Of a stretch of DNA of 64,000 bases, positions 45,062-57,357 are shown piece by piece. The DNA is from Medicago truncatula (Eukaryota > Streptophyta > Magnoliopsida > Fabales > Fabaceae): positions 17,318,501 through 17,382,500 of the forward strand of contig NC_053042.1 in NCBI RefSeq assembly GCF_003473485.1, given 5' to 3'. The position numbers and the translations under genes are program-made. The notes under the pieces are model-generated. The model searched no databases, was not told the DNA's origin, and saw only the letters and a list, made by a program, of their open reading frames with translations. How positions within the stretch are numbered: the first letter of the stretch is position 1; the number at the start of each line of letters is the position of its first letter.

Positions 45062-45937
45062 ATGGCATCATTAGCAACAAATTTCTGCGGTTTCATCTTC
45101 TTCTTCCCCATTGGTCTCCATCGTTTACTCTCATCTTCCTCTCTCTATCTCCACAACCCTTCTCACTTCCGATCCAAACTCTGGTATCTCTCCGACCCAA
45201 ACTGGAAAAATCTTGATCTCTATCTTCTCCTCATAGCCTTACCAATCGCTTCATTCTCAGAATTTTTCATCTTTCTCTCTTTCTCCAACCACCCCACTTT
45301 CCGTTTCTCATTCTTCCAACAATCTTTCACTCTTTTAGCTTTCTGGGTCTTGATCATATTGATCATTGGATTGGAATATGTTAACTCTTTGCATGTTAGT
45401 GATAGTTTTGTTTATGTTTTTGGTGGTGTTGTGTTTTTGATGGAGTATGATGTTATGGATAAAGGTGTTTCAGGTGTTGCTGATGTTGTTTATGGTTTGT
45501 TAGGTGGATTGACACTTGTGTGTGCTTCTGCATGTTTTTATTTGTCTGTTAAACCTAATGCATTTTTCGCGGAGTTTTTCTTGTGTTGTGGGATGGTTTT
45601 TAAGGGTACTTGGTTTTTGCAAATTGGGTTTTCTTTGTATACTGATTTGTTTGGATTGAAAGGGTGTAAGAAGATTTCGGTTTTGAGTTTGAGTCCGCGG
45701 ATTGAGAATGTCGATGTTTTATGTGATCTTGATGAGGATAGTTTGAGAGGTATTGCTATGATGGAGCTTTTGTTTATTTTGCATGCTATTGTGGTGTTGA
45801 TTTTGGGTCTTGGATTTTTTGGATTGGTATCGTGGGGCGGGAATTTGAGAGGCGGTGATGTGAAGGGACCGTTGCTGGCGGATCTTGAATCCACAAGTAT
45901 GAGATTGTGTGATGCTTCAGAGATCGAGATGGGGTGA
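45062..45937 (+). CDS. DUF716 (TMEM45-like) multipass membrane protein
   Basis: A single intronless frame encodes 291 residues. About seven hydrophobic segments are visible, for example LLLIALPIASFSEFFIFL, LLAFWVLIILIIGLEYV, VYGLLGGLTLVCASACFYL and LLFILHAIVVLILGLGFFGL. The spacing and words such as FKGTWFLQIGFSLY fit the plant DUF716 family as I recall it, which is usually encoded by one exon. The first ATG is used; its context AAAAAATGGC is reasonable. Codon use in the first 110 codons is C-rich at third positions, then becomes T/G-rich. Molecular function is not known. The long antisense frame at 45538-45996 is a shadow. Confidence 0.88.
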   Translation: MASLATNFCGFIFFFPIGLHRLLSSSSLYLHNPSHFRSKLWYLSDPNWKNLDLYLLLIALPIASFSEFFIFLSFSNHPTFRFSFFQQSFTLLAFWVLIILIIGLEYVNSLHVSDSFVYVFGGVVFLMEYDVMDKGVSGVADVVYGLLGGLTLVCASACFYLSVKPNAFFAEFFLCCGMVFKGTWFLQIGFSLYTDLFGLKGCKKISVLSLSPRIENVDVLCDLDEDSLRGIAMMELLFILHAIVVLILGLGFFGLVSWGGNLRGGDVKGPLLADLESTSMRLCDASEIEMG

Positions 45938-48115
45938 CATGTGAATGGTTTTTGTTTTGATGGAAACAATGAAGGAAAGTTTACAATGTGAATCACTAAT
46001 CATCATCATTAGTGTTTTTTGAAATTCAGGTTAGGAAGTGCTTACCGACTTTTCTTTAGTTGGTTGCTTAATTGATTTTTGTAGCAATGTTTCATGTCAG
46101 ATATTTTGAACACTATATGTTTACAATCAATGAAAGTTATAAAATTTGAAGAAAGTTTGATGATTCTCCTCTTGTGCTTACATCTTTCATATTGAGTATT
46201 TATACCTTTTGTTGTATTCAACATAGTTGTTGCTTGGATCATTTGGATTCGTAATATAGTATTTACATTGAAGCTAAAATGAATAACTAATTAACAGCTG
46301 CATAACAGAGTTATAAAGGCTAACAAGCTGATAACTGTAATAATAGAAAAACAAACGCACAAGAAGACAATATTTGATCACGGAGTTTGGCTAATTGTGC
46401 TAATGTCTTTGACAGTAGAGTGGCTGATGTAGTTTTCTATTATGCAATACTTAGGATTATAGAGAGTTAAGAACTCGATTATAGGGTACGAGTTGTGTTT
46501 AACTACCATGGGCAGATTATAAGTTTACCCTTGAGTCGTCCTGCAGGAGCAAAGAAGCTTTTCAGTCCCTTTGCGATGCTTAAGTCAGTCGATAGACTAA
46601 GAAATAATACTAGGAATAAGTGTGAGATAGAGAGAATGTTTTTACCTTCATAATGAAAGGTGCTAGTGTTTATAGGCTTGAGTTAGTAACCAGGAAGAGC
46701 TTTAACCTTAGATTGTAAGTGATACCAAAACTCTGTTTCTGCTTCATGCCTTAGGGATCATCGTAGAGATGTACTATAGGATTCTTCAATGAGGGAGCAT
46801 ATTTGAGACGTAATATTAAAAAAAAAAAAAAAAAAAAAAACTATCTATGTGCTTTCACCTAACAGCATATGCTTTGATGAGGATTGGTTCATGACATTTA
46901 GCAATTCTAAGGTGGCAATAAATAACATTTCTTCTAGACTACATTTCTTGTAGATCATTGGTGAGTTTACATAAATGAAGCACTGACACATACGCAAACA
47001 TCGGACACAAATGAATCTTCTGAGGTGAAAATGGCAATGTTATTGCGTCTATTTATGAAGCACTGACACATACGCAAACATTGGACACAACATTGATAAG
47101 TAGACGTCCATTATAATTTAGAAAATGAAAGCGATCAAATGCAACCATATATGTCGGTGTCATGTTGAACACACTTTTAATCCGAAGTGTCGGTGCTACA
47201 TCTATCCAAAACTTTTAAGATTTTGCCTTTTGTAGTTAAGTACATGCCAAAACTTTTCAGAAACAAACAAAGGTAGAACTTCAAGCAGAACTGAGATTTA
47301 AAACAGCTAGAGTTGTTTTGTTGCTTTCAAATATAGTTATTATGTCAAGTATCTGATGTAGGAAACATGCCTTTAATAAGGATTCAGATCCAATAACACT
47401 ATCTCTTTTTTTGTACATCATCAATGACAGTATCTAAGGTAAGAGACTTGTTGTAGCATTTCACTCTTCAGACTTACACATTCTGAATACTTAAACCAAA
47501 CAAACATTATAGCATAACCATTAAACTTTTGAAGGGATGCTCTTCATATTTTGTGGAACATTTCAGCATAAAATTTCAAAATTATATCAAGACATTAATG
47601 TTAATCTTAAACTTACACCATCACAAGTTTGTTAGACATGTATTGTCTAGATAAATGAATATCCTCTCTTTTCTTACAATAATCAAGTAGTTTAAAGTCT
47701 GATATAAGTTTTTTATAACTATATACAATAATACACTTGAGCAAACTGTTTTTGAAGGGATATTCCAGGTTCTTCTCACTTAGTTGGATTGGAGTCATAT
47801 TACACAAGAAATAATAACTGCATAAGTATCTACTCTAATTTTGTATATTTTGTTGAAGAATTTTTTTGGAACCAACATTGACGAAATCGTGTAAATCCAT
47901 GAATTTTAAGTCGGAAAGAAATTCTCTTTATTTTTCTGCCCAAAGTGTACCATCTTTTCTTCATGGTGTGTTTTGACGATCTTACTAGTTTCTTGGTACT
48001 CCTACGTCCTGCATGTTGAATAGAAATTGTAGATGAACAATATGCACTCTGTCTGACAACTTTCTCTTTTTCTTATTTTATATTAAATTTGTTCATATCT
48101 ATGAAGAGTTTAATT
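45938..48115. other. Intergenic, no gene seen
   Basis: Includes a 22-base A-run near 46819-46840 and a local duplication, GAAGCACTGACACATACGCA, at about 46977 and 47055. No exon could be supported. Confidence 0.35.
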
Positions 48116-48285
48116 TTGATACACTGTCAGTGTAAAAAGATTTACACTGTCAACAAATCACAACCAACAATATATGTGACTTTAGAAGTTATGAATGAAG
48201 TCAAACATTTTTAAAAACCTAACGGTTTTGATTGATTGACAGTGTAAACAATCGTGCACTGACAGCGCATATAAGTTAATGTCTA
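48112..48285. mobile_element. MITE with ACACTGTCAGTG-type ends
   Basis: Left end GATACACTGTCAGTGTAAA; right end, reverse complement, GCGCTGTCAGTGCACGA. Inner TTACACTGTCAA recurs inverted in both halves. It lies just beyond the ARPC2 stop codon on its downstream side. Confidence 0.55.
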
Positions 48286-48415
48286 CTTACGAATGTAGTT
48301 GTCTAGTGTAAACAAAAAATTAACTGTATTCCCTATAAGGGTCATTTCTGAAACAAGTTAATAGTATCATCTGTCTTCTTATGTTTTAAATTTTATTATC
48401 AATACTGAAATGTGT

Positions 48416-51400
48416 TTAACAGAAAGCAAAACCTTGATGTTGTTGTTTCACTTGTTTGGTCTGTTCGATTTCTTCTGAGTTTGTTTGGTGCAGAACCTGC
48501 ATGTAAGAAGAAAGAATTACCATTTGTCAAACCACGTCTAGCAATTTAAAGTGAATGTATGTCTGTTGCACAACATTATTGTTTCTGGTGTAGGAAATAT
48601 ATGTAGCACCAACCAACGCTTCAGATTGAAGGTGTGTCTGGTGTCCGACACCACATCAACTCATGTGGTTACATTTAATTATTTATTTGTCAACTCATTA
48701 CTAGTGTCGATGTGTCATTGTCTGTTTTTGTGTCAGTTCTTCATAGCATAACATATATTTTAGTAGGCACTTTGAGGGATCCCATTGAGGTCTCACTGTG
48801 CACATAAAATTTCAGCGTTGCATGTACATGAATCTTTGTTTAAACAATAAACGTATTGTGCAATTCAGGTGATTGCGTACCTCAACCAGATTTTCCAAAC
48901 GTTTCCTCATCCTTCTTTGAATGAAACCTTTGGTGCTCTGTAGTACAAATGTCAGTCGAATATGTCAGAAAAATGTGATTTTCAATTGGAAGTAGTCCTT
49001 ATGAAACAATATTATTATTATTATTGTTATTGTTACCTTTACATGGTATCTAACATTGGCATTAAAATTTAATAGATTCCAGACAGTTTTGTCTAACCTA
49101 TTGCCTTCAATATGCCGAGAAGAGATATCTACAAAATACCAAAAGAAAAATGTTAATAACTTCGCGGATGTCTTGGAATCCATCTTCCTCAACATTTCTT
49201 GTCTCGATCTCATTTTATTTGATTTTAGGTCCTGTTTGGATAAACGGCTTGATATGCTCTTGTAATATAAATACTTATCATATAAGTGCTTATGTATAAG
49301 TCATTTCTACAAAAAATGGTAAAATAAAATCAATTTTTTATACACATAAGCTATAAGCTGTTTTCATTAGCTATTCTGGAAAGTTTATGAAAATGTCGTA
49401 AGTTGTTTCCATAAGCTCTCTCAAATAGTCTCACAAGTACTTATGTTGGTATATAAGTTCAAATAAGTCAGTCCAATCAGATTCTTAGAGTTCAAAACTA
49501 TGATCATGTAATCAAGTTATCGCTTGTAGAGAAGTAGTTCATGGAGTAATTGCTGAAAGAAAATAGTATACCAAAAGAGACAAACCCTCCATTTGTACTC
49601 AAATCCTCTAAAGCTTCTCCTGTCAACTCTGGTGGAGGAATGGCTGACCAGGTGCAAGGTGGTGTCTTTACCCATTTATCTGAATTTCCAACATCCACGA
49701 GCTCCTATCATAGGTAGTAAAACAAGTGAGCTGAGAGTATATTGGGTTGAAACTAGATTACATATTTTTGATTTCTTAGCTGCAAACCTGAAAGAAAGCC
49801 GTGGCAATAACGACGTCGAACTTTTCTTTGAAACGAATTGGGAATATTGCTATGATTCTCTGTTGCTGTATGCAGTATATGATCAATATTGAATCAGTAA
49901 CTTGTAAGGCATTAGAATATGAACAACTTTTGCTGACCAAATACAATGGTGAGCTGTCTTTGGTTACTAGTGTATCATTTTTTGCTGGAATGTAACTAAA
50001 TTCGGAAATATTTTCTAAACACCTACAAAATATAAAAGGAATAGATTTTCATAAATAGTTTTGTTGACTACTCAAACTGTGATTTATTTAGAATCAGTAA
50101 CTTACTCCAAGTTGAAATAATTGATTGATGATGTGATGCCTCACAAGTTTACAGTATCAATATCATCATTTCATGTTGGTCCTCACAAGTTTACAGTGTC
50201 AAGCCAGTGGTAAGGGTTTGACCTATAACTTTATGGGATGTAGTTCGAATCCCCTTGGAGACCGTTGTAAAATGACTATTAGTGTCACTTTGATGATTAA
50301 TAATAATGTTTTAGGTTGTTTGTATGATATCATTCCATATAATGGTAATCTTGTTCATTTTATTCAGAAGTCTGTTTAGAATCACTTATTTGAGTTTACC
50401 TACTGACAAAAACAGTTGTGAGACTATTTGAGAGGACTTGTAGAAATTAGAAATAGTTTATGACATGTCCATAAGTTGTTTTTAGCTTATTTATATAAGC
50501 TCTCCATGATAGCTTATGATAACATCTTAAAGTTTTTGTAAAAACAATTCCACTTTATTTTATCTTTTGTTATCGAAATAAGTTATACATAAACACTTAT
50601 ATGATAAGCTCTTATAGGATAATTAAGTCTCTTATCCAAACATGACTTTTTTATGACAAGTTCAAAGCTTTGATTACATAGAAATTACCTGCCTGATGAC
50701 AAAGAAGGGTTCTCTTGGATGATAAACTAGTTTGATGGGTTTGTACATCCCCTGAGATGCATCATCAGAATTCACATTACACAATATTTCTTTCAGCTGT
50801 GAACTTATAATTACTGATTGAACTGTGGAAATATCCTCAATGACCTTGACATAGTCTGGAAACAAGAATTTTTCATCATCAGACAGGTTAAAATTTCAAC
50901 TTAGCTGATGTGAAAATCAAACATTAGCAAGCTGTATAGACTATAGACCCAAAATTATCTGAATCCACTAAGCTTTTAAAGGGCATTAGTTGAACACAAA
51001 TGTAGCAATATTATCAATTCTGCACAGCTCATGAAATAGTCTGTTGAGTATAAATGATGTCTTTAGTTTTGAGCCGTCCAACCGTGAAACCAAACACGGT
51101 CTAATTAACATAATTTTCAATTCACTAGTTAATTCTCATTTGAAACAAAACTACATCATCAAACATCACTTTGCAAGTTTACAAAATGAAAACTTAGAAG
51201 CACTAATGCATATAAATTTTTATTATGCAATGTCATGATTATCATTGGTCTTGCTTTTTAACAAGTAATTATTATGCAACCCAACCACTGAAAGTTAATT
51301 AAGGCAAACAAACCTTTGTTTCTTGGAATCTGATCTAGGTTAAGCTTTAGAGTAAGCTGGTATCCTTCTCTAGCAGGTTCTTCAATCTCCACAAGGTTGG

Positions 51401-53273
51401 GACAAATTCCCTTCACCATTTCAATGGTGTATGGTGAAAGATTATTTGGTAGGTTTCCATGGTAAAGCGGTGGTGTTGATATTGACAAGTAAGCCACCAG
51501 TGGATTAGTGGCTTGAGACTGTAAAGTAAGAGAAAAATTATCAAACTTTAAACTGAAGCGAATTTCTTTTCTCAGCCCCTCATTTCTCAGAGCCGTCTGG
51601 TTGGTCCAGATAATTCAGACCAACCAGAGGCCTTTGAGAAGTGCAGGGTCGGAAAAGAAACATTGCAAAAATTATCAAGTAGCCATTAGTAGATCAAATA
51701 TCAAACTCGTATAAGTGAGTGGAGGAGAGTTTCACCTGAATGTGGTATTCCACTGATCCAAATTCGTATAAGTGATGATCAATCTCTATAGACTTCTCAG
51801 CACTGTAATAAAGTGATGAATAAGCATTTCAGCAACATTTTCTAAATGAAGCATTGCAACAAATCAACTATCCATCTTATTCTAATTTGAGCATTGATGC
51901 TGACATTTAGGCACATACCTAAAGATATTTATCAATTAACTATTTGAAAAATACATATTTAATTATTCATTTTTCTATCTTTTCTTAAATATGTGGGCAC
52001 GCCCAAGTGAACTGTCTAAATACTTGTAATCAACCAAATATTTTTCTTGGTAGTCTAAATCACTTGTTTGATTAGGAGTTTGTGTTTAATGACTAGTGTT
52101 ATGTTGGTGCTTTGGATGGTGATAGGGGTGGTGTGTTTGTTTTGTGAGGATTTCTCCAATGGTCACACAACCATTTGAGCACGATATTTAGACACGCTCA
52201 CATATTTAAAAAAAAATAGAAAAGAATTAAAAAATGTGTATTTTAACACAATTAAGTGTGTACTCAAATGTTGTGTCTAAATCATTGTGACCATATAAAT
52301 ATTTTCTTAGTTTAGTGCTTGCAAAAATATCTTAGTTCTCTTCTCTTATGTGATGTTGATATAGGGGAAGCAGTTGGTTTGATAACAATTTTGGAGTATA
52401 CATCAAATCTTCAATTTGATAACATAGATTTTGCATTAGAGTATAAAAAGGGTGTGGATGCTTTTAGAACAGATGTAAACGATAATAGTGAATTTGGTTG
52501 TATAGTAGATACATGTAGACAGTTGTTTTAAAATAGATTTCAAAACTCTCATGCCGAGATTAATAGAAGGCAAGCTAATGAGGTTGTTCACTAGTTAGTT
52601 CAAATAACCTTATATAATATTATTTTTTTTGGTAGTGAGCCTCATATAATACTAATGAAATGCATTGAATTGCTTCCTTAAAAAAAAATCCTAATTTAAT
52701 TATTGTTTGGTTTTGGGTGTTGCGTGCTTCTTAAGTTTTGAGTTGTTTTGTTTGACTTTTCATGATATAACATTTTTATTTTTCTTAGCCTATATTGTAC
52801 TTCAAATTTGAGTATTGATACATTCTTTTGACTTATTAAAAAATTCCAACTAAGATTTAAACAATAATTTATCACGTACATAGAAGAGCATCTTCTTACT
52901 TTAGAACAAAAACAACTTTCTCATTCCTCTATAAATTAAATACGGCTATATCTATATTTCAAAACGATAGATATAATAAACAACTTTATTCTTCATTGAA
53001 AAATACTTTATTCTTATGTTCCACATTTTATTAATCTTAAATTTAAATTCTTTTATCTTTCTCTCTTTCTTAAGCCAAAACAAAGAGGCTAGATATAATA
53101 AACAAAAAGAAAAGAACACAAATAAATTACAAATTTAAACAACTAAACCTTGACTTTTATTTTTATTTTTTAAATACTAAACCATGAATGAACAAGTATA
53201 ATGTAAACACTTACCGATAAAGCTTGAGCAATATTTGTTTTAGAGCAGGAGATGATCTCTCAATGCATGCCAT
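48416..53273 (-). CDS. ARPC2B: Arp2/3 complex subunit 2 (ARPC2B-like)
   Basis: Nine minus-strand exons join in frame to 312 residues: 53215-53273, 51736-51802, 51314-51518, 50689-50855, 49788-49865, 49572-49704, 49037-49128, 48881-48937, 48416-48496. In order they encode ACIERSSPALKQILLKLY, IEIDHHLYEFGSVEYHIQ, YQLTLKLNLDQIPRNK, IKLVYHPREPFFVIRQ, IFPIRFKEKFDVVIATAFFQ, CTWSAIPPPELTGEALEDL, HIEGNRLDKTVWNLLNF, RMRKRLENLVE and a Gln-rich end. This is the ARPC2/p34 layout, which contributes the central heterodimer of the actin-nucleating Arp2/3 complex (known in plants for trichome and cell-shape control). The divergent first exon and YHIQ/PREP regions suggest the B isoform; that subtype call is from memory. 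Introns hold MITEs, a SINE-like piece and a LINE fragment. Confidence 0.92.
49236..49485. mobile_element. MITE in ARPC2 intron 6
   Basis: Starts TGTTTGGATAAACGG and is rich in ACTTAT/ATAAGC words. The same family lies inverted at 50365-50650. Confidence 0.5.
50190..50280 (+). repeat. tRNA-like SINE fragment in ARPC2 intron 4
   Basis: A-box-like AAGCCAGTGGTAAGGG followed by B-box-like TAGTTCGAATCCCC. There is no tRNA cloverleaf. Confidence 0.4.
50365..50650. mobile_element. MITE in ARPC2 intron 4, opposite orientation
   Basis: Ends CTCTTATCCAAACATGAC, the inverse of the start of the intron 6 element, and shares the words AGACTATTTGAGAG and TTTATATAAGCT. Confidence 0.5.
52335..52620 (+). pseudogene. 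LINE RNase H fragment in ARPC2 intron 1
   Basis: The sense strand reads GEAVGLITILEYTSNLQFD, NIDFALEYKKGVDAF, NDNSEFGCIVDTCRQLF, and after a stop RRQANEVVH. This is a typical LINE RVT_3 RNase H end. It is antisense to ARPC2. Confidence 0.75.
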
Positions 53274-53548
53274 TCTGATAAAACTGTCTTCTTTCTCTTC
53301 TCAAACTGTGTTAATACACATTTTATTGTTTATTATGAACTATATACAATATGAAATTCTCAACTGTTTTTTGATTATGAAGTTTGAGTGAAATGCAAGT
53401 TCGGTGTTGTAATCATGTTTGGTAATCTTTGAAGCAAATCCTCATAGCCACCCTCTTCCACTCAACATTCTTTTTCATTTGCTTTTTTTTTTTTTTTTTT
53501 TTTTTTTTGTGTCATTTTCCCTTCTATTCGACTCCTTCATTTATATTA

Positions 53549-53834
53549 GAGTTAATAGTGTTTTTTACCCCTGTAATATATGTCATTTTCGGTTTTTGCC
53601 TCTATAAAATTTTCGGTTTGATTTGCACCCTCGTAAAATTTTTATTTTCCGAAAAACACCCTTAATAGGCCATTCAAAAACCAAAATTTCTTGAAATTTT
53701 TTTTGAAAAATGGCCTATTAGAGGTGTTTTCCGGAAAATAAAAATTTTACGAGGGTGCAAATCAAACCGAAAATTTAATAGGGGCGAAAACAAGAAATGA
53801 CATATATTATAAGGGTGAAAAACACTATTAACCC
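53549..53834. mobile_element. MULE-type foldback MITE, 286 bp, 9-bp TSD
   Basis: Perfect duplication TTTATATTA (53540-53548 and 53835-53843). Almost the entire element is a palindrome, with outer ends GAGTTAATAGTG and (inverted) GGGTTAATAGTG and inner words such as ACGAGGGTGCAAATCAAACC. It lies about 270 bp upstream of the ARPC2 start codon. Confidence 0.88.
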
Positions 53835-54078
53835 TTTATATTAATTTGTCCTAAGTTCATGTAACTAACTGTAAATTATTATAAATCGTAATAAAACAAT
53901 TTTTTTTTTTTTGAAAGAATAAAACAATTATTTAAATATATATAGAGATTCAATTACAAATTTTTTAGTTCAAGAAACTAATTAATATAGTATTGATAAT
54001 TTTAGAGACAATCACAAGCTTTTTTAACATATTTTTTTAGAAAATATTTTATATAAATAGATTTCAACGGGTCGTTAA

Positions 54079-54198
54079 TTTTTTTTTTTGGTAGATAGAA
54101 GAAATGGTAAAACCATCGTAAACTCATATATACAAGATGGAGGTACCGAGGTTCGAACCCCAATCATCGGTCTAACAATTGAGGTAGGATTTATGAGA
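54079..54198 (-). mobile_element. tRNA-derived SINE
   Basis: The minus strand has A-box-like TACCTCAATTGTTAGACCG, B-box GGGGTTCGAACCTCG and a poly(A) tail. It is flanked by CAACGGGTCGTTAA (54065-54078) and CAACGGCTCGTTAA (54199-54212), a 13/14 target duplication. Confidence 0.75.
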
Positions 54199-54259
54199 CA
54201 ACGGCTCGTTAAAGTTAACAAAAACAAAACCGAAATGCAATTCCACACATGCTTTTTTT

Positions 54260-54386
54260 TTTTTTTTTGGTCAAGTAACCTAGTGGCTAGAGAAATTCAC
54301 CTTAAAGATGAATAAGTTAGGTGTCCGGGGTTCGAACCTCAACCCCTGCACATTATCCCTTACCAAATGAGCTAAACTCATGGGGA
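54260..54386 (-). mobile_element. tRNA-derived SINE with 18-bp TSD
   Basis: The minus strand has A-box TAGCTCATTTGGTAAGG, B-box GGTTCGAACCCC and a poly(A) tail. The direct repeat TCCACACATGCTTTTTTT occurs at 54242-54259 and 54387-54404, the hallmark of target-primed insertion. Confidence 0.85.
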
Positions 54387-54404
54387 TCCACACATGCTTT
54401 TTTT

Positions 54405-56115
54405 AACAACTGTTGAATCCTCTAAATCTCCACTTCTACCACACGCATCCAAGCTAATTGCAAGCCTTCCAACACTCCCCGATAATTCTACCACATACGT
54501 AGAGTAGCTTCTTACAAACTTACTTGAACCACATTAGATTGACCTTGAAACAAAATAAAAGTAAATTAATTAATAGTACTCTCTCTCTATTACATATTTT
54601 TCCTTTTTTTTTAATCACATATATCTTATTTTGTTTTTTTTTTTTTTTTAAACTTGATATCCGATCCAAGAATCGACTATTTTGAGGGGATCAATCATTC
54701 TGCCCATGCGGGGATTCTATCTTGCATTATATGAGACCTTAAGAAGAGTAACCTTCAAGATCCCAAACCAAACATTAGGTCAATCCCAAATGGATTTTGA
54801 AAATGTTTACTATTCAATTTCCTACAGTTCAGTTATTTACGATAATAATATAAATGCATATTTTTTTTTAATTTCGTTGAAATGATTAATAATAGACTAA
54901 AAAAATAATTGTATTTTTTTTTTATAGTTCTTAATATCAATTTTAATTAAGATTTTACGAAATTGTGACAAAAGTGTATAGTGTAATAGAGTAAAAAAAA
55001 TTGTGATTAATATCTTAACTACTTTCTTGGTTACATTATAAACAATTTTTATTTTTTTCAGATTCATTAAATAAATTATGTATCTGGACTATATTATATT
55101 TTAGATATATCATATATTATATTTTAGATATATCAATTATTTAATAAATTTTAAAAAATAAAAATTATTTATAAATGTGACCGAAACAGAGACTACTATT
55201 TAACTAAACAAGTAAAGTTTCCAAACAAAAAGTTTAAAATTAGATTTAAAATAGAGAACATCAAACATACAATTGAATTGTAAACAATTACTAACTGAGA
55301 AATGATATTTGAACATTCATTTGGTGATAATTATTGTGACAACTTTCTCTCTCATACTCACATTATTTTTTACTTTATCTTTCTATTGCTATGATTTCCG
55401 TGTCAATACTACTTTTTCTTTGTAAATTTTAATTGTCAAATAAGTTGTCACCAAATTAATTCTTCAAATAACACTCCTCTACTCAACCACAAGACAACGC
55501 TCATATTTTCTTTGCTACCTCTCACACCAGACATAGAGGTGTGTGACCTAAGAAAATATTTGTTACATATTATTGAAATGTAAGAATCTTGTCATTTAAT
55601 CATTTAATGCAGTATAGGAATCTTGCGTCCATGTTCAGTGGATTACCTTTTAGGTCAGTGCAAAAGAAGCCAGAAGGGTTCCTCTCATTGCACAACGTAT
55701 GAACCCCACTTTTTATGCTGAAAATGATAGTTTGTCGCAAAAAGGATGATGATAACAACACCACACCATTCTTCTGTCGCTATTAAATGAGAAAATAAAA
55801 ACTAAGAGAAATGATATTTGTACAATTATTTTTTAACAACTTTTAGACAACTTTCACTCTCATACTCAAATTATATTCTTACTCTCTCTCTTTCTTTTTC
55901 TCTCTCCATTGTTTTTGACCAATGAAAAGAGAGAAAAAGGAGGTTGTCATAGAAATTGTTAGCAAATGGTTGTTCAAATATCATTGCTCAAAATCAAAAT
56001 AGCCTTATAACATCAAGAAAGAATGAATTGTCAAGAAAAAAGACATCAACAATGATATATAAAAAAAAATCTTTTTTAAATCGTTATTTATATTTAATTA
56101 AATGAGAAATTGCTA
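54405..56115. other. Intergenic, no gene seen
   Basis: Very AT-rich with short T-runs. The words TTGTGACAACTTTCTCTCTCATACTCA and a related stretch near 55330 and 55840 suggest diverged repeat copies. No exon. Confidence 0.3.
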
Positions 56116-56124
56116 TAAATTATA

Positions 56125-56626
56125 GGGTTAAATATGTTTTTGGTCCCTATAAATATACCAATTTTTTCGTTTTAGCCCCTCTAAAATTTTCCTTCAACTT
56201 TTAGTCCTCCAAAAATTTTCCATCTTCACTTTTGATCCCTCTTTTAAAGTAAACTCATATGTAGAATTCACATTTTTAAATAAAAGTTTGAAGAAAAATT
56301 CATAATATTATAAGAATCTCTCCTAAAAAAATTTAGAATTTTTTAACAAAACATGAATTTAATATGAATTTTTATATTTTTGATGGTTAAAAATTCATAT
56401 TAAATTTATGTTTTGTTAAAAAATTCTAATTTTTTTTGGGAAATATTTTTACAATATTCTACACATTTCTGCATAATTTAATTAAAAAAATACTAAAATT
56501 AATTTAAAAATAGGGACTAAAAGTAGTGATTGAAAATATTATAGGGACTAAAAGTTGAAGGAAAATTTTAGAGGGACTAAAACAAAATGTTGGAATATTT
56601 ATAGGGACTAAAAACATATTTAACCC
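56125..56626. mobile_element. MULE-type foldback element, 502 bp, 9-bp TSD
   Basis: Perfect duplication TAAATTATA (56116-56124 and 56627-56635). The ends are GGGTTAAATATGTTTTTGG and its inverse. A second inner palindrome around AAAATTCATATTAAATTTATG folds the centre. It is non-coding. Confidence 0.88.
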
Positions 56627-57357
56627 TAAATTATATTTGTAGACAAATTATTGAAATATAAAAGTATATCTTGACATATTTTTACTTAGCTTAATTGAAC
56701 TTTTTCCCCTTCTATTTTACCATTTTAATAAGATTTTTTTTTTTTGACAAACCATTTTAATAAGATTGATTGCTCCATTTTTAAACTTAATATTTTGGCT
56801 TCTCTATTTTCATTTTTTTACGATTTTTCCCCAACCATTATTTCATCTTCAAAAATTGTGATGTTTAGGGTGGATAAAGATAAAGACATGTAGAATACAT
56901 TTTATTCTTATCGGGTTATTTGTAACAACAGTGACGAAGATTTTATGTTTAGGTCATTGGTCGAAAATATTAATGTGTTATATTATATCTCTATGTTCGT
57001 TTCAATTGCAACTGTCTAGATTGTGAGTAGAGATTTGATGTCATTTTGTGGGCTTTTAACTTTATTTGTGTATTGTTGTGTAATGTTTTTTTTTTTTTTG
57101 ACAGAGTGTATTGTTGGGTAATGTGTTGCCTAATGCAACCACTTTTGTTGAATTTCAATCATTCGTGTAATGTTCACGTGATGTCGAATTGATTTAATCT
57201 CATTGAATCATGAAAAGTTATGTAATTTTGTTGTTTATGACTTGATATAGTATTGGTTTTACTTCCTCTTGGATTGTCATTCTTAATTACAAGTTATAAC
57301 ATACCGAAAATGACTTGGTTTTATAATGCAGAATGCGTTGTCTACGTTACTGATAAC

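Noticed and set aside
45538-45996. 152-codon minus-strand frame opposite the DUF716 gene
   Set aside because: It is a shadow of the sense gene: no family resemblance, and the sense strand has clear membrane-protein character.
52319-52531. Independent small gene within ARPC2 intron 1
   Set aside because: The sequence is the end of a LINE RNase H domain, has an in-frame stop before the conserved tail and no start of its own.
54260-54386. tRNA gene
   Set aside because: A and B boxes are present, but there is no cloverleaf, a poly(A) tail and a target duplication are seen, and dispersed copies exist. It is a SINE.
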